Below are positions 33,839 through 42,540 of a stretch of DNA of 64,000 nt, piece after piece. Made by a program: the position numbers and the translations under genes. Origin of the DNA: Chitinophagaceae bacterium 26-R-25. GTDB lineage: Bacteria; Bacteroidota; Bacteroidia; Chitinophagales; Chitinophagaceae. The notes under the pieces are model-generated. The model was not told the origin of the DNA. It did not search any database and worked only from the letters and a program-made list of their open reading frames with translations. The stretch covers positions 1,054,001 to 1,118,000 of the forward strand of contig JARWSJ010000001.1 of the NCBI GenBank assembly GCA_029906195.1. Reading direction: 5' to 3'. How positions within the stretch are numbered: the stretch's first letter is position 1; the number at the start of each line of letters is the position of its first letter.

Positions 33839-35626
33839 ATGAAGAATATTCGAAATTTTTGTATTATAGCCCATATTGACCACGGAAAAAGTACCCTGGC
33901 AGACCGTTTACTACAAAGCACAGGCACCATCAGTGATAGAGACATGATGGATCAGGTACTGGATGATATGGACCTTGAAAGAGAAAAAGGTATTACCATC
34001 AAAAGCCATGCAATTCAGATCAACTACGCGCACAATGGTGAAAAATACACACTTAACCTTATCGATACCCCCGGCCACGTTGACTTTAGCTATGAGGTGA
34101 GCCGTGCACTGGCTGCTTGCGAAGGTGCTCTACTGCTTGTGGATGCTACTCAGGGCATACAGGCGCAAACCATTTCCAATCTTTACTTAGCGATAGATAA
34201 CAACCTGGAAATCATTCCCGTAATCAACAAAATTGATATGGACGGTGCAATGATTGACGAGGTGAAAGATCAAATCATTGACCTGATCGGATGCAAACCA
34301 GAGGATATTCTGCTGGCAAGCGGAAGAACGGGCTTGGGTGTTGACAAAATTCTGGAGGCGATCGTTGAAAAGATCCCGGCTCCTAAGGGCGATCCAAATG
34401 CTCCTTTGCAGGCGCTGGTTTTTGACAGCGTTTTCAACAGTTTCCGCGGTATCATCGTGTATTACCGTATCATGAATGGTACGCTGAAAAAAGGCGACAA
34501 AGTTAGATTTACTTCTAACGAAAGTGAATATGAAGCGGATGAAGTGGGCGTGCTTAAGCTAAAAATGGAGGAACGCAAAGAGGTGGAATGCGGTACGGTT
34601 GGTTATATTATCACCGGTATTAAAAATGCCAAAGAGGTGAAAGTGGGTGACACGCTTACTTTAACTGCAAATCCTGGTGAAGGCATCAAGGGCTTTGAGG
34701 ATGTAAAACCGATGGTATTTGCCGGCATCTTCCCTGTTGAGACTGACGATTTCGAAGAGCTTCGTGAGTGCATGGACAAACTGCAGCTAAACGATGCGTC
34801 TCTTACATACGAATTGGAAACATCACAAGCGCTTGGTTTTGGCTTCCGATGCGGATTCCTTGGAATGCTGCACATGGAAATTATCCAGGAGCGTTTGGAA
34901 AGAGAGTTCAACCAAACTGTAATTACGACCGTGCCGAACGTAAGCTTTATTGCTTACACCGCGAAAGGTGAAAAAGTTATCGTAAACAACCCTGCTGAAA
35001 TGCCTGATCCTACCCGCATTGACAGGATTGAAGAGCCTTTCATTAAAGCGCAGATCATTACGAAACCAGACTATATTGGTAATATCATGACGCTTTGCCT
35101 TGGCAAACGTGGTATTTTGTTGAACCAAAGTTATCTTACACAAACACGTGTTGAGTTGCTTTTTGAAATGCCGTTGACTGAGATCGTGTTTGATTTTTAT
35201 GATAAGCTAAAGAGCCAAACAAGAGGTTATGCTTCTTTTGACTATCATCCAATCGGGTACCGTGATAGTGATATCGTGAGAATGGATATCCTGCTAAATG
35301 CTGAAAAAGTGGATGCACTGAGTGCTTTGATCCACCGCAGCCGCTCACATGATTTTGGACGTAAGCTTTGCGAAAAACTAAAAGAGTTGTTGCCACGTCA
35401 ACAGTTCATGATTGCGATACAGGCCGCTATCGGTGCGAAGATCGTTGCCCGTGAGACCATCAGTGCAATGCGTAAAGACGTAACTGCGAAATGTTATGGT
35501 GGTGATATAAGCCGTAAACGTAAGCTGTTGGAAAAACAAAAAGAAGGTAAAAAGCGTATGCGCCAGATCGGTAGTGTAGAGGTTCCGCAAGAAGCCTTCC
35601 TGGCAGTGTTGAAACTGGACGATTAA
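33839..35626 (+). CDS. lepA: Elongation factor 4 (LepA)
   Basis: Ribosome-associated translational GTPase of 595 aa, the standard LepA length. G1 'AHIDHGKST' (11-19), the switch I segment 'EREKGITIK', G3 '[16 protein letters not shown]' and G4 'NKID' are intact. The LepA-specific C-terminal domain is present ('[20 protein letters not shown]', '[20 protein letters not shown]'). It acts in the cytosol or at the membrane and promotes correct ribosome function under stress. The gene is preceded by a good -7 element and followed by a strong intrinsic terminator, so it is monocistronic. Confidence 0.99.
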   Translation: MKNIRNFCIIAHIDHGKSTLADRLLQSTGTISDRDMMDQVLDDMDLEREKGITIKSHAIQINYAHNGEKYTLNLIDTPGHVDFSYEVSRALAACEGALLLVDATQGIQAQTISNLYLAIDNNLEIIPVINKIDMDGAMIDEVKDQIIDLIGCKPEDILLASGRTGLGVDKILEAIVEKIPAPKGDPNAPLQALVFDSVFNSFRGIIVYYRIMNGTLKKGDKVRFTSNESEYEADEVGVLKLKMEERKEVECGTVGYIITGIKNAKEVKVGDTLTLTANPGEGIKGFEDVKPMVFAGIFPVETDDFEELRECMDKLQLNDASLTYELETSQALGFGFRCGFLGMLHMEIIQERLEREFNQTVITTVPNVSFIAYTAKGEKVIVNNPAEMPDPTRIDRIEEPFIKAQIITKPDYIGNIMTLCLGKRGILLNQSYLTQTRVELLFEMPLTEIVFDFYDKLKSQTRGYASFDYHPIGYRDSDIVRMDILLNAEKVDALSALIHRSRSHDFGRKLCEKLKELLPRQQFMIAIQAAIGAKIVARETISAMRKDVTAKCYGGDISRKRKLLEKQKEGKKRMRQIGSVEVPQEAFLAVLKLDD

Positions 35627-35648
35627 AAAAAAGTTTCCAAATAAAGAT

Positions 35649-35681
35649 AATGTCTCACTGAAAAGTGGGACATTTTTATTT
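35649..35681 (+). terminator. Intrinsic terminator of lepA
   Basis: AATGTCTCACT (35649-35659) pairs with AGTGGGACATT (35664-35674), with one G.T wobble and a GAAA tetraloop, followed by TTTATTT. It lies 22 nt after the lepA stop codon. Confidence 0.9.
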
Positions 35682-35690
35682 CACGCCAGG

Positions 35691-35843
35691 TTTCACGCGG
35701 CGAACGCAGCGGGGCAGCGACGCAGAGGTACGCCAAAAGGCCGTTTTGTTTTATGCTTTGCAAAAGTATATGACACAAATTCTTTTTGTATCACGTTAAA
35801 ATTCCTCGCTGCGCCGTTGCTTCGCCGCGTTCGCTGCGTGAAA
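35691..35843. repeat. Inverted word-array, GCGAACGCAG type
   Basis: The left arm 35691-35728 (TTTCACGCGGCGAACGCAGC...) and right arm 35804-35843 (ending TTCGCTGCGTGAAA) are complementary over about 38-40 nt with several mismatches. The arms are clearly richer in G+C than the surrounding sequence. The array lies between convergent lepA and the DUF4136 gene, 14 nt from the latter's stop codon. Confidence 0.8.
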
Positions 35844-35857
35844 TAAAGCACGAGGTG

Positions 35858-36514
35858 CTACTTGCGTGGAAGCTTTTTCAGCATTTTTGGGATGTAGTAT
35901 TTCGTTGCTGCTTCTGGTGTCATTTTCACGGCTTCGGCGCGTTGGCCCTTCACCATGCTTCTCCAGACAATTTCTTTTGATTTTGCGTCGATCATGTCAA
36001 TCACCAGCGAGCCTTCCCGCAATGTATCGATCTGCATTTTGCCGTGATAAGTAACGGGCCTGTTATCGCTGCTGTAATAGTAAACGTTGGAAAACGGATC
36101 GGTGTTGGCACGAACGTAGCTGCCGCCGGAAAGTCCACTATAACTGTTATACGAAGGCATGTCTGCACGCGTGAGTGTTTGCGGGCTATAGTCTACCACT
36201 TTGTCCTGCGATACCTGGTAGTCGTACTTCATTACCAGTTCATAAGTAAAAAGACAATCCGGATGTAGTGTGTCCAGCTTCATTCCTTTTGCGTCCAGCT
36301 GATCCTTGACTTCGTTCACCATTAAAGGAACAAGTACGGTACGGTTAACAAGTTTCGCATATTGGGTATCGGTAGTAGGCAGGAAAGCGTAAGTTTTATA
36401 TTTCTTAAAATCTACGTTTTGCATTTTCTCGTTGGAAAACTGAATGGCCTGCTTCGATGAACATGAGCAAATAATAACGCTTGCAACAAGGGTAAAAAGG
36501 AGAAATTTGCGCAT
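35858..36514 (-). CDS. DUF4136 family lipoprotein
   Basis: 218-aa predicted lipoprotein with a lipobox ending 'IICSC' (Cys16 or Cys18). The DUF4136 core is visible: 'VDFKKYKTYAFLPTTD' near the N-terminus, and 'GSLVIDMIDAKSKEIVWRSMVKG' followed by 'PKMLKKLPRK' at the end. The middle part is Tyr/Ser-rich. The family is widespread in envelopes of Gram-negative bacteria, and its function is unknown. It stands alone, divergent from the tRNA-Pro gene, with a palindrome in its upstream region. Confidence 0.92.
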   Translation of the reverse strand: MRKFLLFTLVASVIICSCSSKQAIQFSNEKMQNVDFKKYKTYAFLPTTDTQYAKLVNRTVLVPLMVNEVKDQLDAKGMKLDTLHPDCLFTYELVMKYDYQVSQDKVVDYSPQTLTRADMPSYNSYSGLSGGSYVRANTDPFSNVYYYSSDNRPVTYHGKMQIDTLREGSLVIDMIDAKSKEIVWRSMVKGQRAEAVKMTPEAATKYYIPKMLKKLPRK

Positions 36515-36571
36515 AAGAGTGTTTTCTGTTTCTGATTATTAATAGAAACAAGTAAACGTAGAGCTTTGTTC

Positions 36572-36587
36572 GATCAATATTTTGATC
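36572..36587. promoter_or_regulatory. Palindrome upstream of the DUF4136 gene
   Basis: GATCAA-TATT-TTGATC, perfect 6-bp arms around 4 bp, 58-73 nt upstream of the DUF4136 start codon and 35 nt before the tRNA. It could be an operator for either divergent unit; nothing else supports that. Confidence 0.3.
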
Positions 36588-36621
36588 AGTTATTCCAAAA
36601 AGTTAATTTGGGTGATAATTT

Positions 36622-36695
36622 CGGGGTGTAGCGCAGCCCGGTAGCGCATCACGTTCGGGACGTGGGAGTCGCTGGTTCGAATCCAGTCACCCCGA
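36622..36695 (+). tRNA. tRNA-Pro (anticodon CGG)
   Basis: A 74-nt cloverleaf. The acceptor stem CGGGGTG (36622-36628) pairs with CACCCCG (36688-36694), with discriminator A at 36695. The anticodon stem TCACG/CGTGG encloses the loop TTCGGGA with anticodon CGG, reading proline codon CCG. The T arm contains GGTTCGAATCC. The 3' CCA is not encoded (CTG follows). A terminator-like hairpin follows directly. Confidence 0.97.
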
Positions 36696-36700
36696 CTGGG

Positions 36701-36739
36701 AAAGTTCGGTGAGGAGTTGTCAGCGGACTTTTTAATTTT
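36701..36739 (+). terminator. Terminator after tRNA-Pro
   Basis: AAAGTTCG (36701-36708) pairs with CGGACTTT (36724-36731) with one G.T pair, followed by TTAATTTT. The loop of about 15 nt is large, but the position 6 nt after the tRNA fits. Nothing else is recognised in 36740-37030, which contains the start region of the efflux operon. Confidence 0.55.
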
Positions 36740-37030
36740 GGGAAAGCGGCTACACATGAGTGGCAGGAGCGGGTGTAGGTATTCTGTCTACCGACTTTGC
36801 TTATTGGGTCTATCCCTGGCTCAAAAGAACATTTACGTTTTCTACTAAAAAAACGATTAACAGTATTGGTATGTTTTACCCGGTATATTCCCAAGGGGCT
36901 GTTGGCATTGGTTACGTTAGAATATTGTAAAACTTGCAATTTCTTAACATAGTTCTCCTATTATATGCAAATTATTTCCAGAATCGGCTGCGAGGTTTGT
37001 GGTTCGAATTTGTTTTTTCAAATTAGAGAC

Positions 37031-38269
37031 ATGCATAAATCGATTATTACTGTGACGCTAATTCTTTTATTTTATCACGTCGCGGTAGCACAAACAAAAA
37101 CTTTAGACGACTACCTGTCACAAGCACTTAACAATAGCCCGCTGTTAAAAGATTATAGGGGACAAATAGCTTCGGGAGCTGTTGACAGTGCGTTGATCAG
37201 GGCAACATATAAACCGCAGGTAAATGGCAACAGTTACAATTCCTATTCGCCGACTATAAAAGGTTGGGGGTATGATTATGCCATCACCAACGGCGCAAAT
37301 GTCAATGCGCTTGTTGGCGTTAATAAAGCACTGGTCAGTCAGCGTTATTTGCAGGCGCAATTGGAAACAGTTTCATTACAAAACAAAGGCATAGAAAACA
37401 CGTCGAAGATTTCAGAACAAGACTTAAAAAGAACCATCATCGCGCAGTATATTACCGCTTATGGCGATCTGGAACAACTGGCTTTTACCAAAGAAATATT
37501 GTCCTTACTCACCAGGGAAGACACGCTTTTAAAATTACTCACACAAAAAAATGTCTACCGTCAAACCGATTACTTGACTTTCCTTGTTACCAGACAACAG
37601 CAGGAACTGGTTGTACAACAACAATTGTTGCAGTACAAAACAGATCTGGCAACACTTAATTATCTGAGCGGCTTAGTAGACACTTCAACTATTTTCCTGG
37701 CAATACCGGCCATCGCCATGGAAGCATTACCAGGGGCGGATAAATCAGTTTTCTTCAATCAATACACGATTGATAGTCTTAAGTTGACCAATCAAAAAAA
37801 CGTGCTGGATTTTAGTTACAAACCGAAGGTGAACCTGTTTGCAGATGCCGGGTATAATTCTTCACTCGCGGAAACACCCTACAAAAATTTTGGTACCAGT
37901 TTTGGATTCAACATCACTGTTCCCATTTATGACGGGCAACAGCGAAAACTTAAATACAAGAAGATTGATATTGCGGAGAGAACAAGAAGCCAATACAAAG
38001 ATTTTTTTACCAGCCAATATAATCAGCAAATTATCCAGCTGCTCCAACAATTGAAAAATACGCAGGCATTAATCGATCAGATAAACAACCAGGTAAAATA
38101 TTCGGAGGGGCTTATCCAGGTAAATGAAAAACTTCTTTCAACAGGAGATGTCCGAATAGCAGACCTGGTAATTGCGTTCAACAATTATCTCATCTCAAAA
38201 AATCTACTGACCCAAAATAAAGTGAGCCGCCTCCAGATCATTAATCAAATAAATTATTGGAACAGGTAA
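37031..38269 (+). CDS. TolC family outer membrane efflux protein
   Basis: Outer-membrane channel of a tripartite efflux system, 412 aa. The ATG at 37031 gives a normal signal peptide ('MHKSIITVTLILLFYHVAVA'); an in-frame ATG 66 bp upstream does not. The typical start of the mature protein, 'TLDDYLSQALNNSPLLKDY', and two long coiled helical hairpins with barrel strands between ('FNITVPIYDGQQRKLKYKK') identify the family. It is the first gene of an operon with a membrane-fusion lipoprotein (11 bp downstream) and an RND pump. Exported substrates are not predictable. Confidence 0.92.
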   Translation: MHKSIITVTLILLFYHVAVAQTKTLDDYLSQALNNSPLLKDYRGQIASGAVDSALIRATYKPQVNGNSYNSYSPTIKGWGYDYAITNGANVNALVGVNKALVSQRYLQAQLETVSLQNKGIENTSKISEQDLKRTIIAQYITAYGDLEQLAFTKEILSLLTREDTLLKLLTQKNVYRQTDYLTFLVTRQQQELVVQQQLLQYKTDLATLNYLSGLVDTSTIFLAIPAIAMEALPGADKSVFFNQYTIDSLKLTNQKNVLDFSYKPKVNLFADAGYNSSLAETPYKNFGTSFGFNITVPIYDGQQRKLKYKKIDIAERTRSQYKDFFTSQYNQQIIQLLQQLKNTQALIDQINNQVKYSEGLIQVNEKLLSTGDVRIADLVIAFNNYLISKNLLTQNKVSRLQIINQINYWNR

Positions 38270-38280
38270 CTATAACGAAC

Positions 38281-39228
38281 ATGAAAGTATACAAGCCAAC
38301 ATATCGATATCTTTTTGTTTTATGTCTGCTAAGCACTGTTTACGGATGTAACAACAATGCAGCTACTGCTTCTGAGGACGCTGCTCCTGCAGAAGTGGTG
38401 ACGCCCGTAACTGTTGCCACTGCGTCAAAAGATACCATGACCGATTATATACAATTAAATGCCACCGCCACTTTTTTATTAAAGACCTATATCAAATCTA
38501 ACGCCAATGGATACCTGCATTCTGCAGATATACATCTCGGACAGTTGGTAAATAAAGGGAAACTGCTATTTACGATCACTACAAAAGAGGCACAAAGCAT
38601 TGGCAACGCAGTAAACAAACTGGACTCCACTTTTAAATTTTCCGGCAACAATTCCCTGCATGCTGCAGCCAATGGTTTTGTTACGCAACTCGATCACCAG
38701 CAGGGAGACTACGTGCAGGACGGAGAACAACTCGCGGTTATATCCAATAGCAACAGTTTTGCTTTCATAATGAACATGCCTTACGAACTGAGGCCCTTTG
38801 TTATCAGCAAGTCATCGGTACAGGTGGTACTTCCGGATGGAGAAATACTGCAAGGAACAATTGGTGCGCAAATGCCGGTAGTCGATTCTGCCGCACAAAC
38901 ACAAAGCCTGGTAATACATGTAAACCCTTCTCATACCATTCCGGAAAACCTGGTTGCCAAAGTAAGGATCGTAAAAACCTTTAAGCCTTCTGCAGTGACA
39001 TTGCCAAAGGCCGCGGTGCTCACAGATGAGACGCAGACTAATTTTTGGGTGATGAAAATGATAGGCAGTGCTACTGCGGTAAAAATGCCGGTTAAAAAAG
39101 GCATGGAATCATCCGGCAGAATTGAAATATTATCGCCTGCAATAGCCGATAGCGACCGCTTCCTTATATCCGGCAACTATGGGCTGGGCGACACGGCAAA
39201 AGTTAAAATCATTTCATCACCTGAATAA
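38281..39228 (+). CDS. Efflux RND periplasmic adaptor (HlyD/MFP family) lipoprotein
   Basis: Membrane-fusion protein linking the RND pump to the TolC-like channel, 315 aa. The ATG at 38281 gives a lipoprotein signal ('LCLLSTVYGC', Cys at about residue 23); the frame begins 24 bp earlier inside the preceding gene but lacks a leader there. A lipoyl/barrel-sandwich segment is visible ('NGYLHSADIHLGQLVNKGKL' and 'ANGFVTQLDHQQGDYVQDGE'). The helical hairpin between the two lipoyl halves is very short, as in compact adaptors. It is co-transcribed with its neighbours (11 bp and 10 bp gaps). Confidence 0.92.
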   Translation: MKVYKPTYRYLFVLCLLSTVYGCNNNAATASEDAAPAEVVTPVTVATASKDTMTDYIQLNATATFLLKTYIKSNANGYLHSADIHLGQLVNKGKLLFTITTKEAQSIGNAVNKLDSTFKFSGNNSLHAAANGFVTQLDHQQGDYVQDGEQLAVISNSNSFAFIMNMPYELRPFVISKSSVQVVLPDGEILQGTIGAQMPVVDSAAQTQSLVIHVNPSHTIPENLVAKVRIVKTFKPSAVTLPKAAVLTDETQTNFWVMKMIGSATAVKMPVKKGMESSGRIEILSPAIADSDRFLISGNYGLGDTAKVKIISSPE

Positions 39229-39238
39229 ATCGTAACCT

Positions 39239-42200
39239 GTGAAAGATTTCTTCTTAAAATATAAAAACCCGGTAACAGTGATGTTGGTACTGATTATTGG
39301 GGGAGGGTTTTTTGCGTACACCCGCATGCAAACGGCGTTGTTTCCGGAGATCACTTTTCCGAAAATTAAGATCATTGCTGATGCAGGATTGCAGCCGGTT
39401 GACAAGATGATGGTTACGGTAACCAAACCACTCGAGAACGCCATTAAACAGGTACCTGATTTACAAACCATCAGAAGCACCACCAGCAAAGGAACCTGCG
39501 AGATTGCCGCGTTTATGAACTGGAACGCAGACATTGACCTGAGCCAGCAACGCATCGAGTCGAAGATCAACCAGATAAGAAGCAACCTTCCGGCTGAGTT
39601 ACAAGTGACGGTGGAAAAAATGAACCCATCGATATTACCAGTCATGGGCTATACACTGGAAAGCCATAGTAAAACGCCGATAGAATTGAAGCTGCTGGCC
39701 AACTACACCATCAAGCCCTTTTTATCACAGGTTAATGGTGTATCCGAAATAAGGGTGATCGGCGGGAAAACAAAAGAGTATTGGCTGGAGATGAACCTGG
39801 AAAAAATGAGTACCCTTTCTTTGACGCCTGATGCCGTTGCAACTGCTTTGGCCCAAACAAATTTTATTAAATCAAACGGCTACTTATCTGATTACAAATT
39901 TTTGTACCTGACTGTAACCGACGCGACTGTACATACATTGGATGAGTTGAAAAGTATTGTTGTTGTCAATAGCAGCAAACGCATAGTTCATCTTTCTGAC
40001 ATTGCCAACGTCCATGTAAATGAAGCGGTAGAATATACACGTATCAATGCAAACGGAAAAGAAGGGATACTTGTCGCCGTTATAAAACAACCCAACGCAA
40101 ACCTCATCGATGTCTCGGCGGGTGTTGCAGCGAAGGTGAAGACTTTGAAAAACATCCTGCCAAAAGATGTTACCATTCAGCCTTACTATGTGCAGGCAGA
40201 CTTTGTAAACAATTCAGTAAAAAGTGTATCGGACAGTTTGTGGATAGGACTGGCATTGGCAATCGTAGTGGCCATTATCTTTTTACGATCATTAAAAGCA
40301 AGTGCTACTATTCTCGTAACTATACCGGTAACACTCGGATTGACATTGATTGTTCTTTACTGGATGGGATATACTTTCAATATTATGACGCTTGGCGCAA
40401 TAGCGGCAGCCATCGGCCTTATTATTGATGACGCGATTGTGGTGGTGGAGCAGATACACCGTACTCATGAGGAACATCCCGATGAGCCAACCCGCACGCT
40501 CATTCAAAAAGCCATTCATTATTTGTTTCCGGCAATGCTCGGTTCATCTATCAGTACAATTGTAATTTTTATTCCGTTTGTATTAATGAGTGGAGTAGCC
40601 GGCGCCTATTTCAAAGTAATGACAGATACGATGATCATTACACTCGTGTGTTCTTTTTTTGTTACCTGGTTAGGGCTGCCAGTTATCTATCTGCTGTTTA
40701 CCCGCAATAAAGAGGTGAATACCTTAAAGCGAAAGGGTCATGATGTAAAGCAGCAGCGATGGGTATCGTTTTTTATTCACAGACCCGTCATAAGTTTTGT
40801 GATCATGATCGCTTTTGGTGTGTTGATCGCGTGGGTGTTGCCGAAACTGGATACCGGTTTTCTTCCTGATATGGATGAAGGAAGTATAGTGTTGGATTAT
40901 ACCTCGCCACCAGGCACTTCATTGGAAGAAACAGATCGTATGTTGAGAGAAGCAGAAAAACAAATTCTTTCAGTGCCCGAAGTTGCCGCGTATTCGAGAA
41001 GGACCGGAACGCAAATGGGCTTTTTTATTACAGAGCCCAATACCGGCGACTATCTAATTCAGCTGAAAACAGACAGGAGGCGCACAACAGAAGAAGTGAT
41101 TAGCGATATCCGCGGAAAAATTGAATCCACACAACCCGCACTACGCATTGATTTTGGCCAGGTGATTGGTGATATGTTGGGCGACCTCATGACATCTGTT
41201 CAGCCTATTGAAATCAAAATATTTGGTGATGACCAGCAAAAATTACAAAGCCTTTCAAAGCAGGTGGCAGATATTGTGGCAAAAGTGCCCGGCACTGCCG
41301 ATGTGTTTGACGGAATTGTCATTGCTGGCCCGTCCGTAAGTGTTGTGCCGGATTACAGTCGTCTTGCGCAATTTGGCTTAACACCCGCAATGCTCCAGAC
41401 GCAAGTACAAAATGCGTTGGAAGGGAATGTTGTTGGTAACATTCTTGAAAAAGAACAATTGTCGGCTGTTCGCATGGTTTATCCCGGTAGCAGGTCGAGA
41501 AGTTATGCTGATCTGTCTGGCATGCAGATCTTTTTACCCAATGGCAAACTCGCGCCAGTCAGTTCCCTGGCCAGTTTACAGGTGAAAGCCGGTGACGCAG
41601 AGATTCAAAGACAAAACCTGCAAAGCATGGGAGTGGTAACAGCACGTCTGGACAACGCCAGCCTTGGCACGGTAATGACAGCAGTGCGTCAGCAACTGGA
41701 TACGCAGCTTGCTTTACCACCCGGTTACTATATCAGTTACGGCGGCGCCTATGCTGAACAGCAACAATCTTTTCATGAATTGTTGACCATCCTGATCACG
41801 GCAAGCTTACTGGTATTTGGAGTGATTCTATTTCTCTATCGCGATTTTCGAGTTGCAGCGATCATCCTGCTCGTGGCCGTGCTGGGTATTGCCGGCAGTT
41901 ACCTTGCATTGTATGTAACGCATACGCCGCTCAATGTGGGCAGTTATACCGGTTTGATCATGATTGTTGGTATCATTGGCGAGAACGCCATCTTTACCTA
42001 TTTGCAGTTCCGCGAATCGCTGCATCAAAAAACGCCTGATGAGGCCATCGTGTATTCAATTTCCACGCGCTTGCGACCGAAGTTGATGACAGCCTTGGGA
42101 GCTATCATTGCGCTAATGCCACTGGCACTTGGAATAGGAGCGGGCGCACAACTGCACCAGCCACTGGCAATTGCAGTGATAGGTGGGTTTATAGCAGCCT

Positions 42201-42286
42201 TACCATTATTGCTCATTGTATTACCCTCTTTGTTGCGATTGGTTTTCAGAAAAACAAAGGATGGAAACAATTTCTCCTCACAATAA
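39239..42286 (+). CDS. Efflux RND transporter permease (AcrB family)
   Basis: Proton-driven inner-membrane RND pump of 1015 aa, twelve helices in two repeats with two large periplasmic loops. It starts with GTG, 10 bp after the adaptor gene. The transmembrane helix 4 motif 'GLIIDDAIVVVEQIHRTHEE' (Asp397, Asp398) supplies the proton-relay residues. 'FFAYTRMQTALFPEITFPK' and the second-half 'DFRVAAIILLVAVLGIAGS' are typical. The sequence is closer in feel to the heavy-metal or generic HAE/CzcA-like pumps of Bacteroidota than to AcrB itself, but specificity is not readable. It is the last gene of the TolC-adaptor-pump operon. Confidence 0.95.
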   Translation: MKDFFLKYKNPVTVMLVLIIGGGFFAYTRMQTALFPEITFPKIKIIADAGLQPVDKMMVTVTKPLENAIKQVPDLQTIRSTTSKGTCEIAAFMNWNADIDLSQQRIESKINQIRSNLPAELQVTVEKMNPSILPVMGYTLESHSKTPIELKLLANYTIKPFLSQVNGVSEIRVIGGKTKEYWLEMNLEKMSTLSLTPDAVATALAQTNFIKSNGYLSDYKFLYLTVTDATVHTLDELKSIVVVNSSKRIVHLSDIANVHVNEAVEYTRINANGKEGILVAVIKQPNANLIDVSAGVAAKVKTLKNILPKDVTIQPYYVQADFVNNSVKSVSDSLWIGLALAIVVAIIFLRSLKASATILVTIPVTLGLTLIVLYWMGYTFNIMTLGAIAAAIGLIIDDAIVVVEQIHRTHEEHPDEPTRTLIQKAIHYLFPAMLGSSISTIVIFIPFVLMSGVAGAYFKVMTDTMIITLVCSFFVTWLGLPVIYLLFTRNKEVNTLKRKGHDVKQQRWVSFFIHRPVISFVIMIAFGVLIAWVLPKLDTGFLPDMDEGSIVLDYTSPPGTSLEETDRMLREAEKQILSVPEVAAYSRRTGTQMGFFITEPNTGDYLIQLKTDRRRTTEEVISDIRGKIESTQPALRIDFGQVIGDMLGDLMTSVQPIEIKIFGDDQQKLQSLSKQVADIVAKVPGTADVFDGIVIAGPSVSVVPDYSRLAQFGLTPAMLQTQVQNALEGNVVGNILEKEQLSAVRMVYPGSRSRSYADLSGMQIFLPNGKLAPVSSLASLQVKAGDAEIQRQNLQSMGVVTARLDNASLGTVMTAVRQQLDTQLALPPGYYISYGGAYAEQQQSFHELLTILITASLLVFGVILFLYRDFRVAAIILLVAVLGIAGSYLALYVTHTPLNVGSYTGLIMIVGIIGENAIFTYLQFRESLHQKTPDEAIVYSISTRLRPKLMTALGAIIALMPLALGIGAGAQLHQPLAIAVIGGFIAALPLLLIVLPSLLRLVFRKTKDGNNFSSQ

Positions 42287-42458
42287 AAAAAACTTAAAAA
42301 CATATAGCGGCATGCACAGAAAAAAATGCAACAGAATTATTGTACTTATTAAGTGGATTTATTTTTAGCCATTCTGCTATTAAAGATATACGCTCAAATT
42401 CTGTAGAAAAGTTGGAGCAATTCTGAATTTCCCGCCAATAAATCGTTATAACTTTCTT

Positions 42459-42473
42459 ACGTAATTATTACGT
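42459..42473. promoter_or_regulatory. 15-nt palindrome upstream of the TonB receptor operon
   Basis: ACGTAAT-T-ATTACGT, perfect 7-bp arms, 68 nt upstream of the receptor start codon. It is a candidate operator controlling the operon at 42.5-50.8 kb. No known consensus was matched. The rest of 42287-42540 is AT-rich without a gene. Confidence 0.4.
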
Positions 42474-42540
42474 TTCTAAACTGCGTTCTTTTACTTCCAT
42501 AATTGTTCAAACTTGCATCATGACCATTTGCAGGCAACCC

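Noticed and set aside
36649-36939. Minus-strand reading frame ending 'VTGFEPATPTSRT'
   Set aside because: Its C-terminal end is the complement of tRNA-Pro. This is a well-known spurious translation of tRNA antisense sequence.
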